Source of the DNA: an uncultured Clostridia bacterium | GTDB taxonomy: Bacteria; Bacillota; Clostridia; Lachnospirales; Lachnospiraceae | Assembly (NCBI GenBank): GCA_937888895.1 | Contig: CALASV010000003.1 | Span: 1 to 15,944, forward strand | Length of the DNA stretch: 15,944 bases | Direction of reading: 5' to 3' | Shown here: positions 1 through 6,543 of the stretch, piece by piece | Layout of the letters: each line of letters starts with the position of its first letter | How positions within the stretch are numbered: the stretch's first letter is position 1 | Position numbers and translations under genes: made by a program | The notes under the pieces: generated by a model | Told to the model about the DNA's origin: nothing | Seen by the model: only the letters and a program-made list of their open reading frames with translations | Databases searched by the model: none

Positions 1-193
1 ATATAATACCATATTTGCACAATTATTCAATATAAAGTACAAAATTTTATTTACTTTTAATAATTTCCACTCACAAATTATTCTATAAAAAACTTGCTAT
101 CTGTAATATACTTATTAAATTTACTATTTTGTTCATAAACAAATCTCTTTTTATTACCTTGTCAATTTACTTTCTATTTTTATTATCACATTA

Positions 194-1486
194 TTATACA
201 TCTCCAGCTTTGTTAATTTTTATTTTTAAATAATTCCCATTTGGGTCGATAAATCCTACCTTACCAGAAGTCAATCCAAATGCAGCCCATCCTCCACTAA
301 AAGCATCGACCCATTCTATATTGTCATCCAATGTATTTATTGTATTTTGCTCCAAATCATATATTTGTATCAAATCTCCATTTACAACAATTATTTCTTC
401 AGAAATTTTAACAGTTCTCTGTCCTTCTACCGGTTCAAACAAAAATTCTCCATTCCTATTCATTACAGCCGTAAATATCACCCCTGCTTCATTCAGAATA
501 TTCATAACACAATAACCATTTTCAAAAAAAGGAACATTTACTAAAGTATATTGACTAACATCCAACTCCACTTGTCCATTCACATTGTAAAACGCACCTC
601 TAAATGTACTATGATACTTACCGTGACTATAAATTTCTTCCCAATTTCCTAAAAAATACACACCTTCTCTATAGTTCCCCATTGCAGTTCGATTAGGTTT
701 TGTAAATCTTACTACACCATTTGAATTAATTATTTTCCCATCTTCCCCTACTCCATATCCATTTTCAAAATTACGTATCTCTTCACTTAATCCCCTATTA
801 TCTTCGTAGAGAAAATAAGAATTGTTATTCGTATTAAATACATATCTACTGCATTGATACATACCATCCCCTAAATTTTTTAATTCTAACCCCTTCGAGT
901 TAATCTCTCCCATATGCTTAATGTGTCCCATATTCAGTCCTACATATTCACTAATTACCTTTCCCTCTCCATCAATAACTTGTAATGTCTCTGAATGTCC
1001 ATCATAAGTATCTTTTACTATATGAAGCCAAATATTTATTTTTCCATTATTTTCAGACAACATCAAACATTCGCTATCTCCTGTTGTCAAATTGCTAAAC
1101 ACTTGACTTCCACTTTCATCAATAAGAATACACTTATATCCCTCTCGTTGAATTAAGCACAAATTCTGAACAAATCCACTTATTGGTACATAACCATAAG
1201 GTAATGTAAAAAGTATATTCCCATCCACATCAATACAAGTCCATTCTTCACTAGAATAATCAAGATACCATCCCTTTCCATAACTAAAATTTAATATTTG
1301 CTTTGATAAATCAGTAATATCAACTTCTGTATAACTTTCTTGATCATCTTCCTCATGATTGTTAGAAATTTCATCATTTACACCATGTAATATGACGGGA
1401 TTATAATCTTTTTCGGTACTAAAATAATGCACTAAATTCATAACTAATAAATCACTATTATTCAGTTTAATTTCCTTCTGCACCAT
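194..1486 (-). CDS. WG-repeat (KWG-type beta-repeat) protein
   Basis: A 430-aa protein built from degenerate WG-type repeats, in which an aromatic/Gly start is followed by a 'vG.ID..G' turn. The clearest copy is near the C-terminus (GGWAAFGLTSGKVGFIDPNG). Other copies include FENGYGVGEDGKIINSNG, FENGYCVMNI followed by VMNRNGEFLFEP, and CIDVDGNILFTLP. There is no signal peptide or membrane segment, so it is probably cytoplasmic. The family is thought to form beta-propeller-like or solenoid binding surfaces, and no enzymatic function is known or implied. The start is supported by a GAAGGGAATT ribosome binding site just upstream of the ATG at 1486. It is divergent from the broken HTH/TPR regulator across 66 bp. 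No convincing hairpin terminator follows in the AT-rich stretch before position 194. The first ~55 residues are acidic and lack repeats. Confidence is high that it is a gene and moderate for the family. Confidence 0.85.
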   Translation of the reverse strand: MVQKEIKLNNSDLLVMNLVHYFSTEKDYNPVILHGVNDEISNNHEEDDQESYTEVDITDLSKQILNFSYGKGWYLDYSSEEWTCIDVDGNILFTLPYGYVPISGFVQNLCLIQREGYKCILIDESGSQVFSNLTTGDSECLMLSENNGKINIWLHIVKDTYDGHSETLQVIDGEGKVISEYVGLNMGHIKHMGEINSKGLELKNLGDGMYQCSRYVFNTNNNSYFLYEDNRGLSEEIRNFENGYGVGEDGKIINSNGVVRFTKPNRTAMGNYREGVYFLGNWEEIYSHGKYHSTFRGAFYNVNGQVELDVSQYTLVNVPFFENGYCVMNILNEAGVIFTAVMNRNGEFLFEPVEGQRTVKISEEIIVVNGDLIQIYDLEQNTINTLDDNIEWVDAFSGGWAAFGLTSGKVGFIDPNGNYLKIKINKAGDV

Positions 1487-1511
1487 AATTCCCTTCTTCC
1501 TTGCTCATAAT

Positions 1512-1519
1512 ATTATACT
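1512..1519. promoter_or_regulatory. Divergent -10 elements between WG protein and HTH gene
   Basis: The 66-bp gap between the two divergent genes contains overlapping -10-like boxes. ATTATA at 1512-1517 reads TATAAT on the minus strand, towards the WG gene, and TATACT at 1514-1519 faces the HTH gene. Neither has a recognisable -35 at ideal spacing. The overlap means RNA polymerase could probably occupy only one direction at a time. Confidence 0.4.
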
Positions 1520-1713
1520 AAAAAACATAAAATAAATAAAGAGGTGAATTATATGAATTTTGAAAAAATAAAGGAATTTCTCAAGAAGAACTATGTCAAG
1601 GAATTTGTTCTATAGCAACATTATCTCGGTTTGAATCCGGAGAGCGTAGACCAGATATTTTTGTATTTCATGCACTTTTTCAGCGAGTTGGAAAATCAAC
1701 AGAACATATTAAT

Positions 1714-2343
1714 GTGATGCTAACAATAGAAGAATTTACTTATTTTGTAAAACGAAGAAATATAGGAATGTTAATATCAAAAGGCGAGTTTGAACAAGCA
1801 GAGCAAGAAATAAAAGAATTAGAAATAGAAAGTAATTTATATCAACAAGATATGTATTTATTATATGTTATTTTGTATCTTAGTAAAAAACAAGAAACAA
1901 AAGCAGAACTTTATGTAGAGAAAGCGTTAAAAGAAACATTAGTAGAGGTACATAGTTTAAAAGATATTTCACCTTCTGTCATAATGCAGAAATATTTTAG
2001 CGAGACAGAAATAGATTTACTTTTATTATATATTTACATAAAAGAATTACTTGGAATAGAGGAAATTTCTTTTTTAGAATGTATGATTTCATATATTTCT
2101 TTTCATATTACAGATGAAAAATTAAAAAATAAAAAATTAGCTATGGCATTGTATTTGAAAGCGTTACTTTATAAAAAACATTCTTTATGGCAAGAATGTT
2201 GTGATTGTTGTGAAGAAGTAATAGAGGCAGAAATAAAGAATGGAACATTAGCTGTATTATTTCAAGCATTAAAAATGGAAGTAGAATGTTTTCAATATAA
2301 TGTAATAGTTAAAAAAAAAATCGGGGGGGGTAGAACTCCGTAA
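1714..2343 (+). pseudogene. TPR-like middle fragment of the broken regulator
   Basis: An open frame of 209 codons formally starting at GTG 1714 or ATG 1717, but with no ribosome binding site there. The same frame continues upstream into HTH residues (SQEELCQGIC...RRPD), so this start is not real. The content is Glu/Lys-rich paired helices typical of TPR regions (EFEQAEQEIKELEIESN). The last residues, KKKIGGGRTP, come from the out-of-frame reading of the A10-TC-G8 tract. It is best treated as part of 1553-3352. If translated at all it would be a sensor-like helical fragment without a DNA-binding domain. Confidence 0.6.
2311..2330 (+). repeat. A10-TC-G8 homopolymer tract at the frameshift
   Basis: Ten A residues, TC, then eight G residues in a row. 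An eight-G run is conspicuous in such an AT-rich region. The frame entering the tract stops 11 bp after it (TAA 2341-2343), and removing one base from either run restores one long frame. It is either a slippage hotspot or an assembly or sequencing artefact. Confidence 0.85.
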
Positions 2344-2428
2344 GAAACAATATGAGAGTTTAAAATGCGTATTAGAGCAATATAAAGATAGTACTCCTCT
2401 TAGAGAATTTATATTATTTTTTGAAGGT

Positions 2429-3352
2429 ATGTTGCAAGAAAAAAGTTTAATAGAGGAAGTGATTCGTTATGCTCGTTTGCGTAATGGGTATTCTCAGGAA
2501 GAATTAAGTGAAGGTATTTGTACTCCAGAAACACTTTCTCGTATAGAAACAGGAAAAAGAAATCCAACCATTAAAAATTTTTATGCTTTGATGGAAAAAT
2601 TAAAGACGAAATTAGGCTATTATAATACAGATTTTGTAGTGGAGCATTTTGAAACATTGGAGAAAATTTCGGAATTAAAAAAACACAGTATTTATAAAAG
2701 ATGGAATATAGTGGAACAATTGATAAAAGAAATTGAAGCAGAAATTGATATGAGTAATATTATCAATCAACAAGAAATAGGGTTATTTCATACAATACTA
2801 GATTGTCATTTTCATAGAATAACAACAGAAGAAGCAATGGAACGAATAGAAAGTTTATTGAAACTATCTGTAGAACAAATAGATGGAAAATTTATATTAC
2901 CTTGTTTTCCAACAAGTGTAGAAGTTGCTTTATTTAATCAAATAGGTGTTTTTTATCAAAAGAAAAACCAACAACAAGAAGCAATTAATGTGTTGATGTC
3001 AATTTATGAATATTTTCATCAGGGTAAATTAGAAGCACCAGAATATAATCAAAGATATTTTATGATTCTTACAAATTTGGCATGTTGCTTAGAAGAACTA
3101 GGGGAATTAGAGAAAGCTATGGAACTGATGAAAGAAGGAATAAAAATAGGCATTACCTATAATATAGCAAGAAGAATAGCTGCTAATTTGATTGAGATTG
3201 GATATATTGAGGAAAGAATGGGTAAGGAACAGTATTTAAAAACTTATGAAAAAGCATATTATTTGGCTGAATTATTTGGTGATTTCGTAAATCAAAAAAA
3301 CTTAATCTTACATTTGGAGGAGATTGGAAAACCATTAAAATGCTTTATATAG
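2429..3352 (+). CDS. XRE-family HTH plus TPR fragment (3' part of broken regulator)
   Basis: An open frame of 307 codons with an XRE helix-turn-helix at residues ~7-62 (YSQEELSEGICTPETLSRIETG) followed by TPR-like helices to the end (for example ACCLEELGELEKAMELMKEG). In isolation it looks like a complete PlcR/Rgg-like regulator, in which the TPR part commonly binds a peptide. However, the frame is open upstream through LRKKQYESLKCVLEQ back to the homopolymer tract at 2311-2330. No ribosome binding site precedes the ATG at 2429. This suggests a C-terminal half rather than a free-standing gene, although internal translation could still make a functional HTH-TPR protein. A terminator follows immediately. 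DNA-binding function is established for the fold, and targets are unknown. Confidence 0.65.
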   Translation: MLQEKSLIEEVIRYARLRNGYSQEELSEGICTPETLSRIETGKRNPTIKNFYALMEKLKTKLGYYNTDFVVEHFETLEKISELKKHSIYKRWNIVEQLIKEIEAEIDMSNIINQQEIGLFHTILDCHFHRITTEEAMERIESLLKLSVEQIDGKFILPCFPTSVEVALFNQIGVFYQKKNQQQEAINVLMSIYEYFHQGKLEAPEYNQRYFMILTNLACCLEELGELEKAMELMKEGIKIGITYNIARRIAANLIEIGYIEERMGKEQYLKTYEKAYYLAELFGDFVNQKNLILHLEEIGKPLKCFI

Positions 3353-3355
3353 AAT

Positions 3356-3409
3356 AAAAGAAATGACGAAATTGGAAAAATATTTTTTCCAATTTCGTCA
3401 TTTTCTTTT
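3356..3409 (+). terminator. Rho-independent terminator after HTH/TPR gene
   Basis: The left arm (AAAGAAATGACGAAATTGG, ending at 3375) pairs with the right arm CCAATTTCGTCATTT (3389-3403) with one bulged A. The loop is A/T-rich and a TTTTCTTTT tail ends at 3409. It lies 4 bp after the regulator stop codon and separates it from the downstream envelope genes. Confidence 0.85.
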
Positions 3410-3436
3410 AAAAAAAGATAGAATAATATAAAAAAA

Positions 3437-3448
3437 CACTATAATTAA
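3437..3448 (+). promoter_or_regulatory. -10 region for the envelope gene set
   Basis: A perfect TATAAT lies at 3440-3445, 24 bp before the ATG at 3469. No good -35 is visible at 17 bp upstream (GATAGA). The 12-mer CACTATAATTAA recurs exactly at 5012-5023 before the third gene of the set. Confidence 0.5.
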
Positions 3449-3468
3449 GAGGAAGGGAGAAAGTAAAA

Positions 3469-3657
3469 ATGAAATTTATTGTAGATTTAGTGTTTTCTAT
3501 TTTAATTGGGGGATATGGATTGATTTTTTTAATTACCCCATATGAAAAATTACAAGAAAAGTTTCCTAAAATGAAATTAAAGACACCAAAAATGGCAAAA
3601 ATTATGGGTGCTGTTTTAGTTGTGGCAGCAGTTCTTTTGTTGTTATTAGGATTATAA
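3469..3657 (+). CDS. Small two-helix membrane protein, 62 aa
   Basis: A hydrophobic peptide with a first membrane helix at residues ~4-23 (VDLVFSILIGGYGLIFLI), a short Lys/Pro-rich loop (EKLQEKFPKMKLKTPKMAK) and a second helix at ~44-62 (IMGAVLVVAAVLLLLLGL). It has no catalytic motif and no family I can name with confidence. A strong ribosome binding site (AGGAAGGGAG) precedes the ATG, and a TATAAT box stands just upstream. It begins a run of four same-strand envelope genes with a 35-bp gap to the next. The positively charged loop between the helices would be predicted to face the cytoplasm. It could be a small accessory subunit for the lipoproteins downstream, which is inference from position only. 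Confidence 0.75.
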   Translation: MKFIVDLVFSILIGGYGLIFLITPYEKLQEKFPKMKLKTPKMAKIMGAVLVVAAVLLLLLGL

Positions 3658-3692
3658 GAAGAAAAAACAAGTAGAAAAAGGAGAACTACATA

Positions 3693-4982
3693 ATGAAACG
3701 AAAAAGACAGATATTGATTTGTTTGCTTTTGAGTTTTTGTTTTGTATTATGTGCTTGTGGAACAACAAACGATACAAATACCACAAATGATACAAATACA
3801 GAAGAAGAAATCATAGATAAGATGAAAGAATATACTCTTTCGGATGGAAGTGCTTCTATATATTTTAATAAAAACTGGGTGGAAACAGATACAGGGCTTG
3901 TAAACTTAGTGATGGTAACAGAAAAAGGTCAAGAAGAAATAGGAGCAATGATATTCCAGTTTCCTAAAAATGGTGGTTTTCAAGTAAATAGCATAGAGGA
4001 TGTAAAAGAGTTAGTTAAAGCAAGTTATCAGATTTCTGAGGAAGAAGAAATAGAAGCATTTGAAATTCCAGGAATGTCAAATGTATGTTCTATTTCAGGA
4101 AAAATGGCCGTACAACATTTCAATAGTTCAGGAATGTTAGTACGTGTAACAAAGGGAGAAGCATGGTTTGCCTATGGTGAAACGGACTATGCTTTTTATG
4201 CAATTGGTTATATGAATTGTACAAGCAATACGGAAAAAGAAGATATGTTACCTTATTTAAAAGTTTCTTGTAGTAAATTTAAAGAATTTGAAGAAGTGAT
4301 AGAAAAAAATAAGAAGGTAGTGGATACTGTAGAACTTACAGATACGGTTCGTTGGTTTAATGCTTCTTATGCTGTTTTAACAGAATTAAATGGGTGGGAT
4401 TATAATATTTTTGCAGGAATGCCAGTAAGTGAAACTGTAAAAGGAATAGCAGCATTATCTTTAGAATCAGGGTGGGGTATTACAGACCGTACTTCAGCAC
4501 AGGAAATGATAGATAGTCTTTTAGAAGAAGGACATCGAGCTGATTTTAGAGAATATATAAGCTATTTAAAAGAGAATGGCATTGAAGAAGCATCCAATGA
4601 AGTGGCATTTATGTTAGAACTTTTTGATATCAGAACAGAAAAAGCACTATTATATGTAAGTTGGTATGATATGTATAAAGAGTATGGAGAAACTGCGATA
4701 GATGCTTGGGATTACTGTCGTATATTGAATTTATTAAGCTATTATTATTTGGCAGGTTATTATACAGCAGAAGAAGCGTTAGATAAATCATTAGAAGTTG
4801 CACAAATGATACAACCTTTATTTGACTCTTGGGATGATTTAGTGCAAAGCTGGTTGCGTGGTTATGAGTACTGGGCAGAGGAAAGTAGTGCAGAACGTCA
4901 AGCAATTTATGAAGAGATTAAAGCAAGAAGTGATAATCCTTATCAAATTGATTTTAAAATGAAACTTGAAAAAACATGGTAA
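3693..4982 (+). CDS. DUF1266-like lipoprotein
   Basis: A 429-aa exported lipoprotein. The N-terminus is basic (MKRKR), followed by a hydrophobic core and a lipobox LCAC with the lipidated Cys at residue 22. A Thr/Asn/Asp-rich linker then contains a tandem TNDTNT repeat. Residues ~45-200 form a beta-rich region of unclear family (YTLSDGSASIYFNKNWVET). From ~219 the sequence matches the DUF1266 pattern: RWFNASYAVLTELNGWDYN, then a Trp-Gly segment (ESGWGITDR), LLEEGHRADF, a D-Y-C-R segment and a closing SWLRGYEYW helix. DUF1266 has no established biochemical role. The AAGGAG ribosome binding site supports the start. It sits in a four-gene envelope set. The fold is recognised, but function is not assigned. 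Confidence 0.8.
   Translation: MKRKRQILICLLLSFCFVLCACGTTNDTNTTNDTNTEEEIIDKMKEYTLSDGSASIYFNKNWVETDTGLVNLVMVTEKGQEEIGAMIFQFPKNGGFQVNSIEDVKELVKASYQISEEEEIEAFEIPGMSNVCSISGKMAVQHFNSSGMLVRVTKGEAWFAYGETDYAFYAIGYMNCTSNTEKEDMLPYLKVSCSKFKEFEEVIEKNKKVVDTVELTDTVRWFNASYAVLTELNGWDYNIFAGMPVSETVKGIAALSLESGWGITDRTSAQEMIDSLLEEGHRADFREYISYLKENGIEEASNEVAFMLELFDIRTEKALLYVSWYDMYKEYGETAIDAWDYCRILNLLSYYYLAGYYTAEEALDKSLEVAQMIQPLFDSWDDLVQSWLRGYEYWAEESSAERQAIYEEIKARSDNPYQIDFKMKLEKTW
3765..3800 (+). repeat. 18-bp in-frame tandem repeat in lipoprotein linker
   Basis: Two adjacent 18-bp units (3765-3782 and 3783-3800) match at 16 of 18 positions and encode TNDTNT twice. They lie directly after the lipidated Cys, where a flexible tether is expected. 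Copy number could vary by slippage without breaking the frame. Confidence 0.8.
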
Positions 4983-5011
4983 CAAACATCAAGTATCTGT
5001 TGATTGTACAG

Positions 5012-5023
5012 CACTATAATTAA
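5012..5023 (+). promoter_or_regulatory. Possible internal -10 before FAIM-like gene
   Basis: TATAAT at 5015-5020 lies in the 65-bp gap between the second and third envelope genes, inside a 12-mer identical to that at 3437-3448. No -35 at proper spacing is visible; a TTGATT at 5000-5005 is too close. It may give extra transcription of the last two genes. Confidence 0.35.
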
Positions 5024-5047
5024 TATAAAAAGAAGGGATAAAAGAAA

Positions 5048-5527
5048 ATGAAAAAAACATGGAATATTGAAGTTAATGGACAAAGACATACCATTGAATA
5101 TAAGGCATTCTTTGGTATGAAAGTGACATTAGATGGAGAAGTTACAAAAGTAAAATCAGAAAATTGGTATATCAATATGGTAGATTATAAGTTACCAATT
5201 GCAGATGCTGATGTAAGACTTGTTGTAATTGGTGGCAAAGCAAATTTAGCAATCAATGGAGTATATTTAGATAGTAGTGATAAATATGAACCATTAGAAA
5301 AAGTGCCAGGTTTTGTAAATGTATTGATTGCGATTAGTGTAATTGGTGCTTTTTTCGTGAATGGTTTAATAGGTGCACTGATTGCTATGATGTTTAGTGG
5401 ACTTTATGTAAGGGCAGCTCTTTCTAATAAAAAAGTAAAACTTGTTTTTACTATTCTTGGATTTCTTGTAGTAGAAGCATTGTTCTTTTTTGTAGTGTTA
5501 ATGGTTAGTATTTTTATGTTGGCTTAA
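5048..5527 (+). CDS. Membrane protein with FAIM1-like N-terminal domain
   Basis: A 159-aa protein in two parts. Residues ~4-85 form a soluble beta-rich domain (WNIEVNGQRHTIEYK, GMKVTLDG, WYINMVDYKLP, AINGVYLD) that resembles the FAIM1 (Fas apoptosis inhibitory molecule) beta-sandwich pattern. Residues ~89-157 contain two or three membrane helices (FVNVLIAISVIGAFFVNGLIG and VKLVFTILGFLVVEALFFFV). There is no signal peptide, so the soluble domain is likely cytoplasmic. An AGAAGGGA ribosome binding site supports the ATG. It lies 65 bp after the DUF1266-like lipoprotein and 13 bp before the SGNH lipoprotein, so it is probably co-transcribed with the latter. The FAIM resemblance is pattern-based and moderate. 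Bacterial function is unknown. Confidence 0.7.
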   Translation: MKKTWNIEVNGQRHTIEYKAFFGMKVTLDGEVTKVKSENWYINMVDYKLPIADADVRLVVIGGKANLAINGVYLDSSDKYEPLEKVPGFVNVLIAISVIGAFFVNGLIGALIAMMFSGLYVRAALSNKKVKLVFTILGFLVVEALFFFVVLMVSIFMLA

Positions 5528-5540
5528 GAGGAATATTGTA

Positions 5541-6380
5541 ATGAAAAATAAAATAAAAAATTTATATTTAAAATTATTACCATTATGTATGGTTGCTTTT
5601 TTATGTTTGACTGGTTGTGGTGGAGAAAGTTCTTCTGAAGCAGAGGATACCTCAAATGATTTTAGTGCTACAATGGAATTAAAAGTGCCAAACCCTCCAG
5701 CTGATGATATGCCAAGTATTTTATTTGTTGGTAATAGTCATACATATTATAATTCTTTACCAGATATGTTTGTTCAGTTAGTGGAAAGTAAGGGACGAAC
5801 AGCAGATGTTTATGAGTTATCAGAAGGTGCTTATAAATTAGAATATTTTGCAGATACCGAAGATGAATTAGGTGCAGTGTTAGATGGTGCATTAACAGAG
5901 ATGGAGTGGGATTTTGTAATTTTACAAGAAAATACAAATGCTGCTGTGTCAAATTCTGATGAGGCAATGTATCCTTATGCTCGTATTTTAAATGAGAAAA
6001 TTTTAGCTTGTGGTGCACAAACAGGATTTCTTATGACATGGGCTCCGAAGGAAGGTCTTGATACAGGAATTTTTCAAATGAGTTGTCAAGAAATTCAAAA
6101 GATGATTTCTAAGCATTATGTGGAAATTTCAGAGGAATTAGATAGTTTATTAATTCCGGGTGGAGTTGCTTTTATGCGTTGTTTAGAACAATATCCAGAA
6201 ATTGAACTTTGGGACGAAGATGGACAACATCCTAGTATCGCAGGTACATATTTAGCAACTTGTACAGCTTATGCTATTATTTTTCAAGAATCTCCAGAAA
6301 GTTGTAGTTTTACTGCCGAATTAGAGGAAGAAACAGCAAAAGCACTTCAAACAGTGGCAGCAGGATTTCTTGCAAAATAA
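5541..6380 (+). CDS. SGNH/GDSL-type hydrolase lipoprotein
   Basis: A 279-aa exported lipoprotein with a lipobox LTGC (Cys26) followed by a Ser/Glu/Asp-rich tether. The mature part has SGNH hydrolase blocks: nucleophile block ILFVGNSHT (Ser66), a central DFVILQENTN segment, and a C-terminal DGQHPSIAGTYLA block with the catalytic Asp227/His230 pair in the usual DxxH arrangement. Family members remove acyl groups from esters, including O-acetyl groups on surface sugars, and the substrate here is unknown. The enzyme should act outside the membrane. An AGAGGAA ribosome binding site overlaps the stop region of the previous gene, so the two are probably translated from one message. The block I GNSH replaces the classic GDS, which is normal for many SGNH subfamilies. 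Confidence 0.85.
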   Translation: MKNKIKNLYLKLLPLCMVAFLCLTGCGGESSSEAEDTSNDFSATMELKVPNPPADDMPSILFVGNSHTYYNSLPDMFVQLVESKGRTADVYELSEGAYKLEYFADTEDELGAVLDGALTEMEWDFVILQENTNAAVSNSDEAMYPYARILNEKILACGAQTGFLMTWAPKEGLDTGIFQMSCQEIQKMISKHYVEISEELDSLLIPGGVAFMRCLEQYPEIELWDEDGQHPSIAGTYLATCTAYAIIFQESPESCSFTAELEEETAKALQTVAAGFLAK

Positions 6381-6400
6381 ATCTAATAATGATTGATACC

Positions 6401-6429
6401 TTGACGATATATTAAATTTATGTTACACT
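6401..6429 (+). promoter_or_regulatory. Promoter of the RNA helicase
   Basis: TTGACG at 6401-6406, a 17-bp spacer and TACACT at 6424-6429 give a plausible housekeeping promoter. Transcription would start near 6436 and leave a leader of about 108 nt before the ATG at 6544. Confidence 0.55.
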
Positions 6430-6474
6430 CTTATAGCTAAAAGTGTGAAAAAAAGGTAATACATGAACAGAAAG

Positions 6475-6512
6475 AATGTCATACCAAACACCGGTATGAC
6501 ATTTCTTTTTTT
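6475..6512 (+). terminator. Intrinsic terminator within the helicase leader
   Basis: The stem AATGTCATACC (6475-6485) pairs perfectly with GGTATGACATT (6493-6503) around a 7-nt loop, and is followed by a T-rich tail to 6512. It lies downstream of the candidate helicase promoter and upstream of the GGAGG ribosome binding site. It may end read-through from the SGNH gene, act as an attenuator, or both. Confidence 0.8.
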
Positions 6513-6543
6513 CTATCGTAGTAGTAAATGGAGGTTAATATAT

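Larger units (their letters stand above)
1553..3352 (+). pseudogene. Broken two-HTH XRE/TPR regulator (HTH-TPR-HTH-TPR)
   Basis: Read across frames, this is one regulator in pieces. The gene starts at ATG 1553 behind a GAGGTG ribosome binding site. That frame runs only ~20 codons to a TAG. The first XRE helix-turn-helix (SQEELCQGIC, TLSRFESGERRPD) lies in another frame opening after a TGA at 1561, with no start codon before 1714. The frame carries a TPR-like helical region and then stops at 2341-2343, just after an A10-TC-G8 run. One base fewer in that run would join it directly to VELRKKQYESLK and on into a second HTH (YSQEELSEGIC, CTPETLSRIETGKRNPT) plus a second TPR region. The two HTH cores match at 17 of 29 positions. 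Large two-HTH regulators of this kind, as I recall, occur in Lachnospiraceae. The N-terminal lesion seems to remove HTH helix 1, because a simple +1 repair leaves the first HTH about 8-10 residues short. A sequencing error could explain the homopolymer lesion but less easily the first. Confidence 0.75.

Noticed and set aside
1..193. AT-rich leading stretch
   Set aside because: No gene, RNA, convincing promoter or hairpin terminator could be recognised. A TTGACA on the minus strand near 161-166 has no -10 at proper spacing.
5668..6018. 116-codon open frame on the minus strand
   Set aside because: It is antisense to the SGNH hydrolase, His/Leu-rich as expected from the complement of its codons, with no start signal.
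6426..6447. Possible small hairpin before the helicase leader terminator
   Set aside because: Only a short, mismatched stem (ACACT/AGTGT plus A/T) is seen, not enough to claim an antiterminator.
6463..6543. Upstream in-frame extension of the helicase to 6463
   Set aside because: It would translate the leader terminator hairpin, has no ribosome binding site, and the helicase Q-motif region begins naturally at ATG 6544 behind GGAGG.
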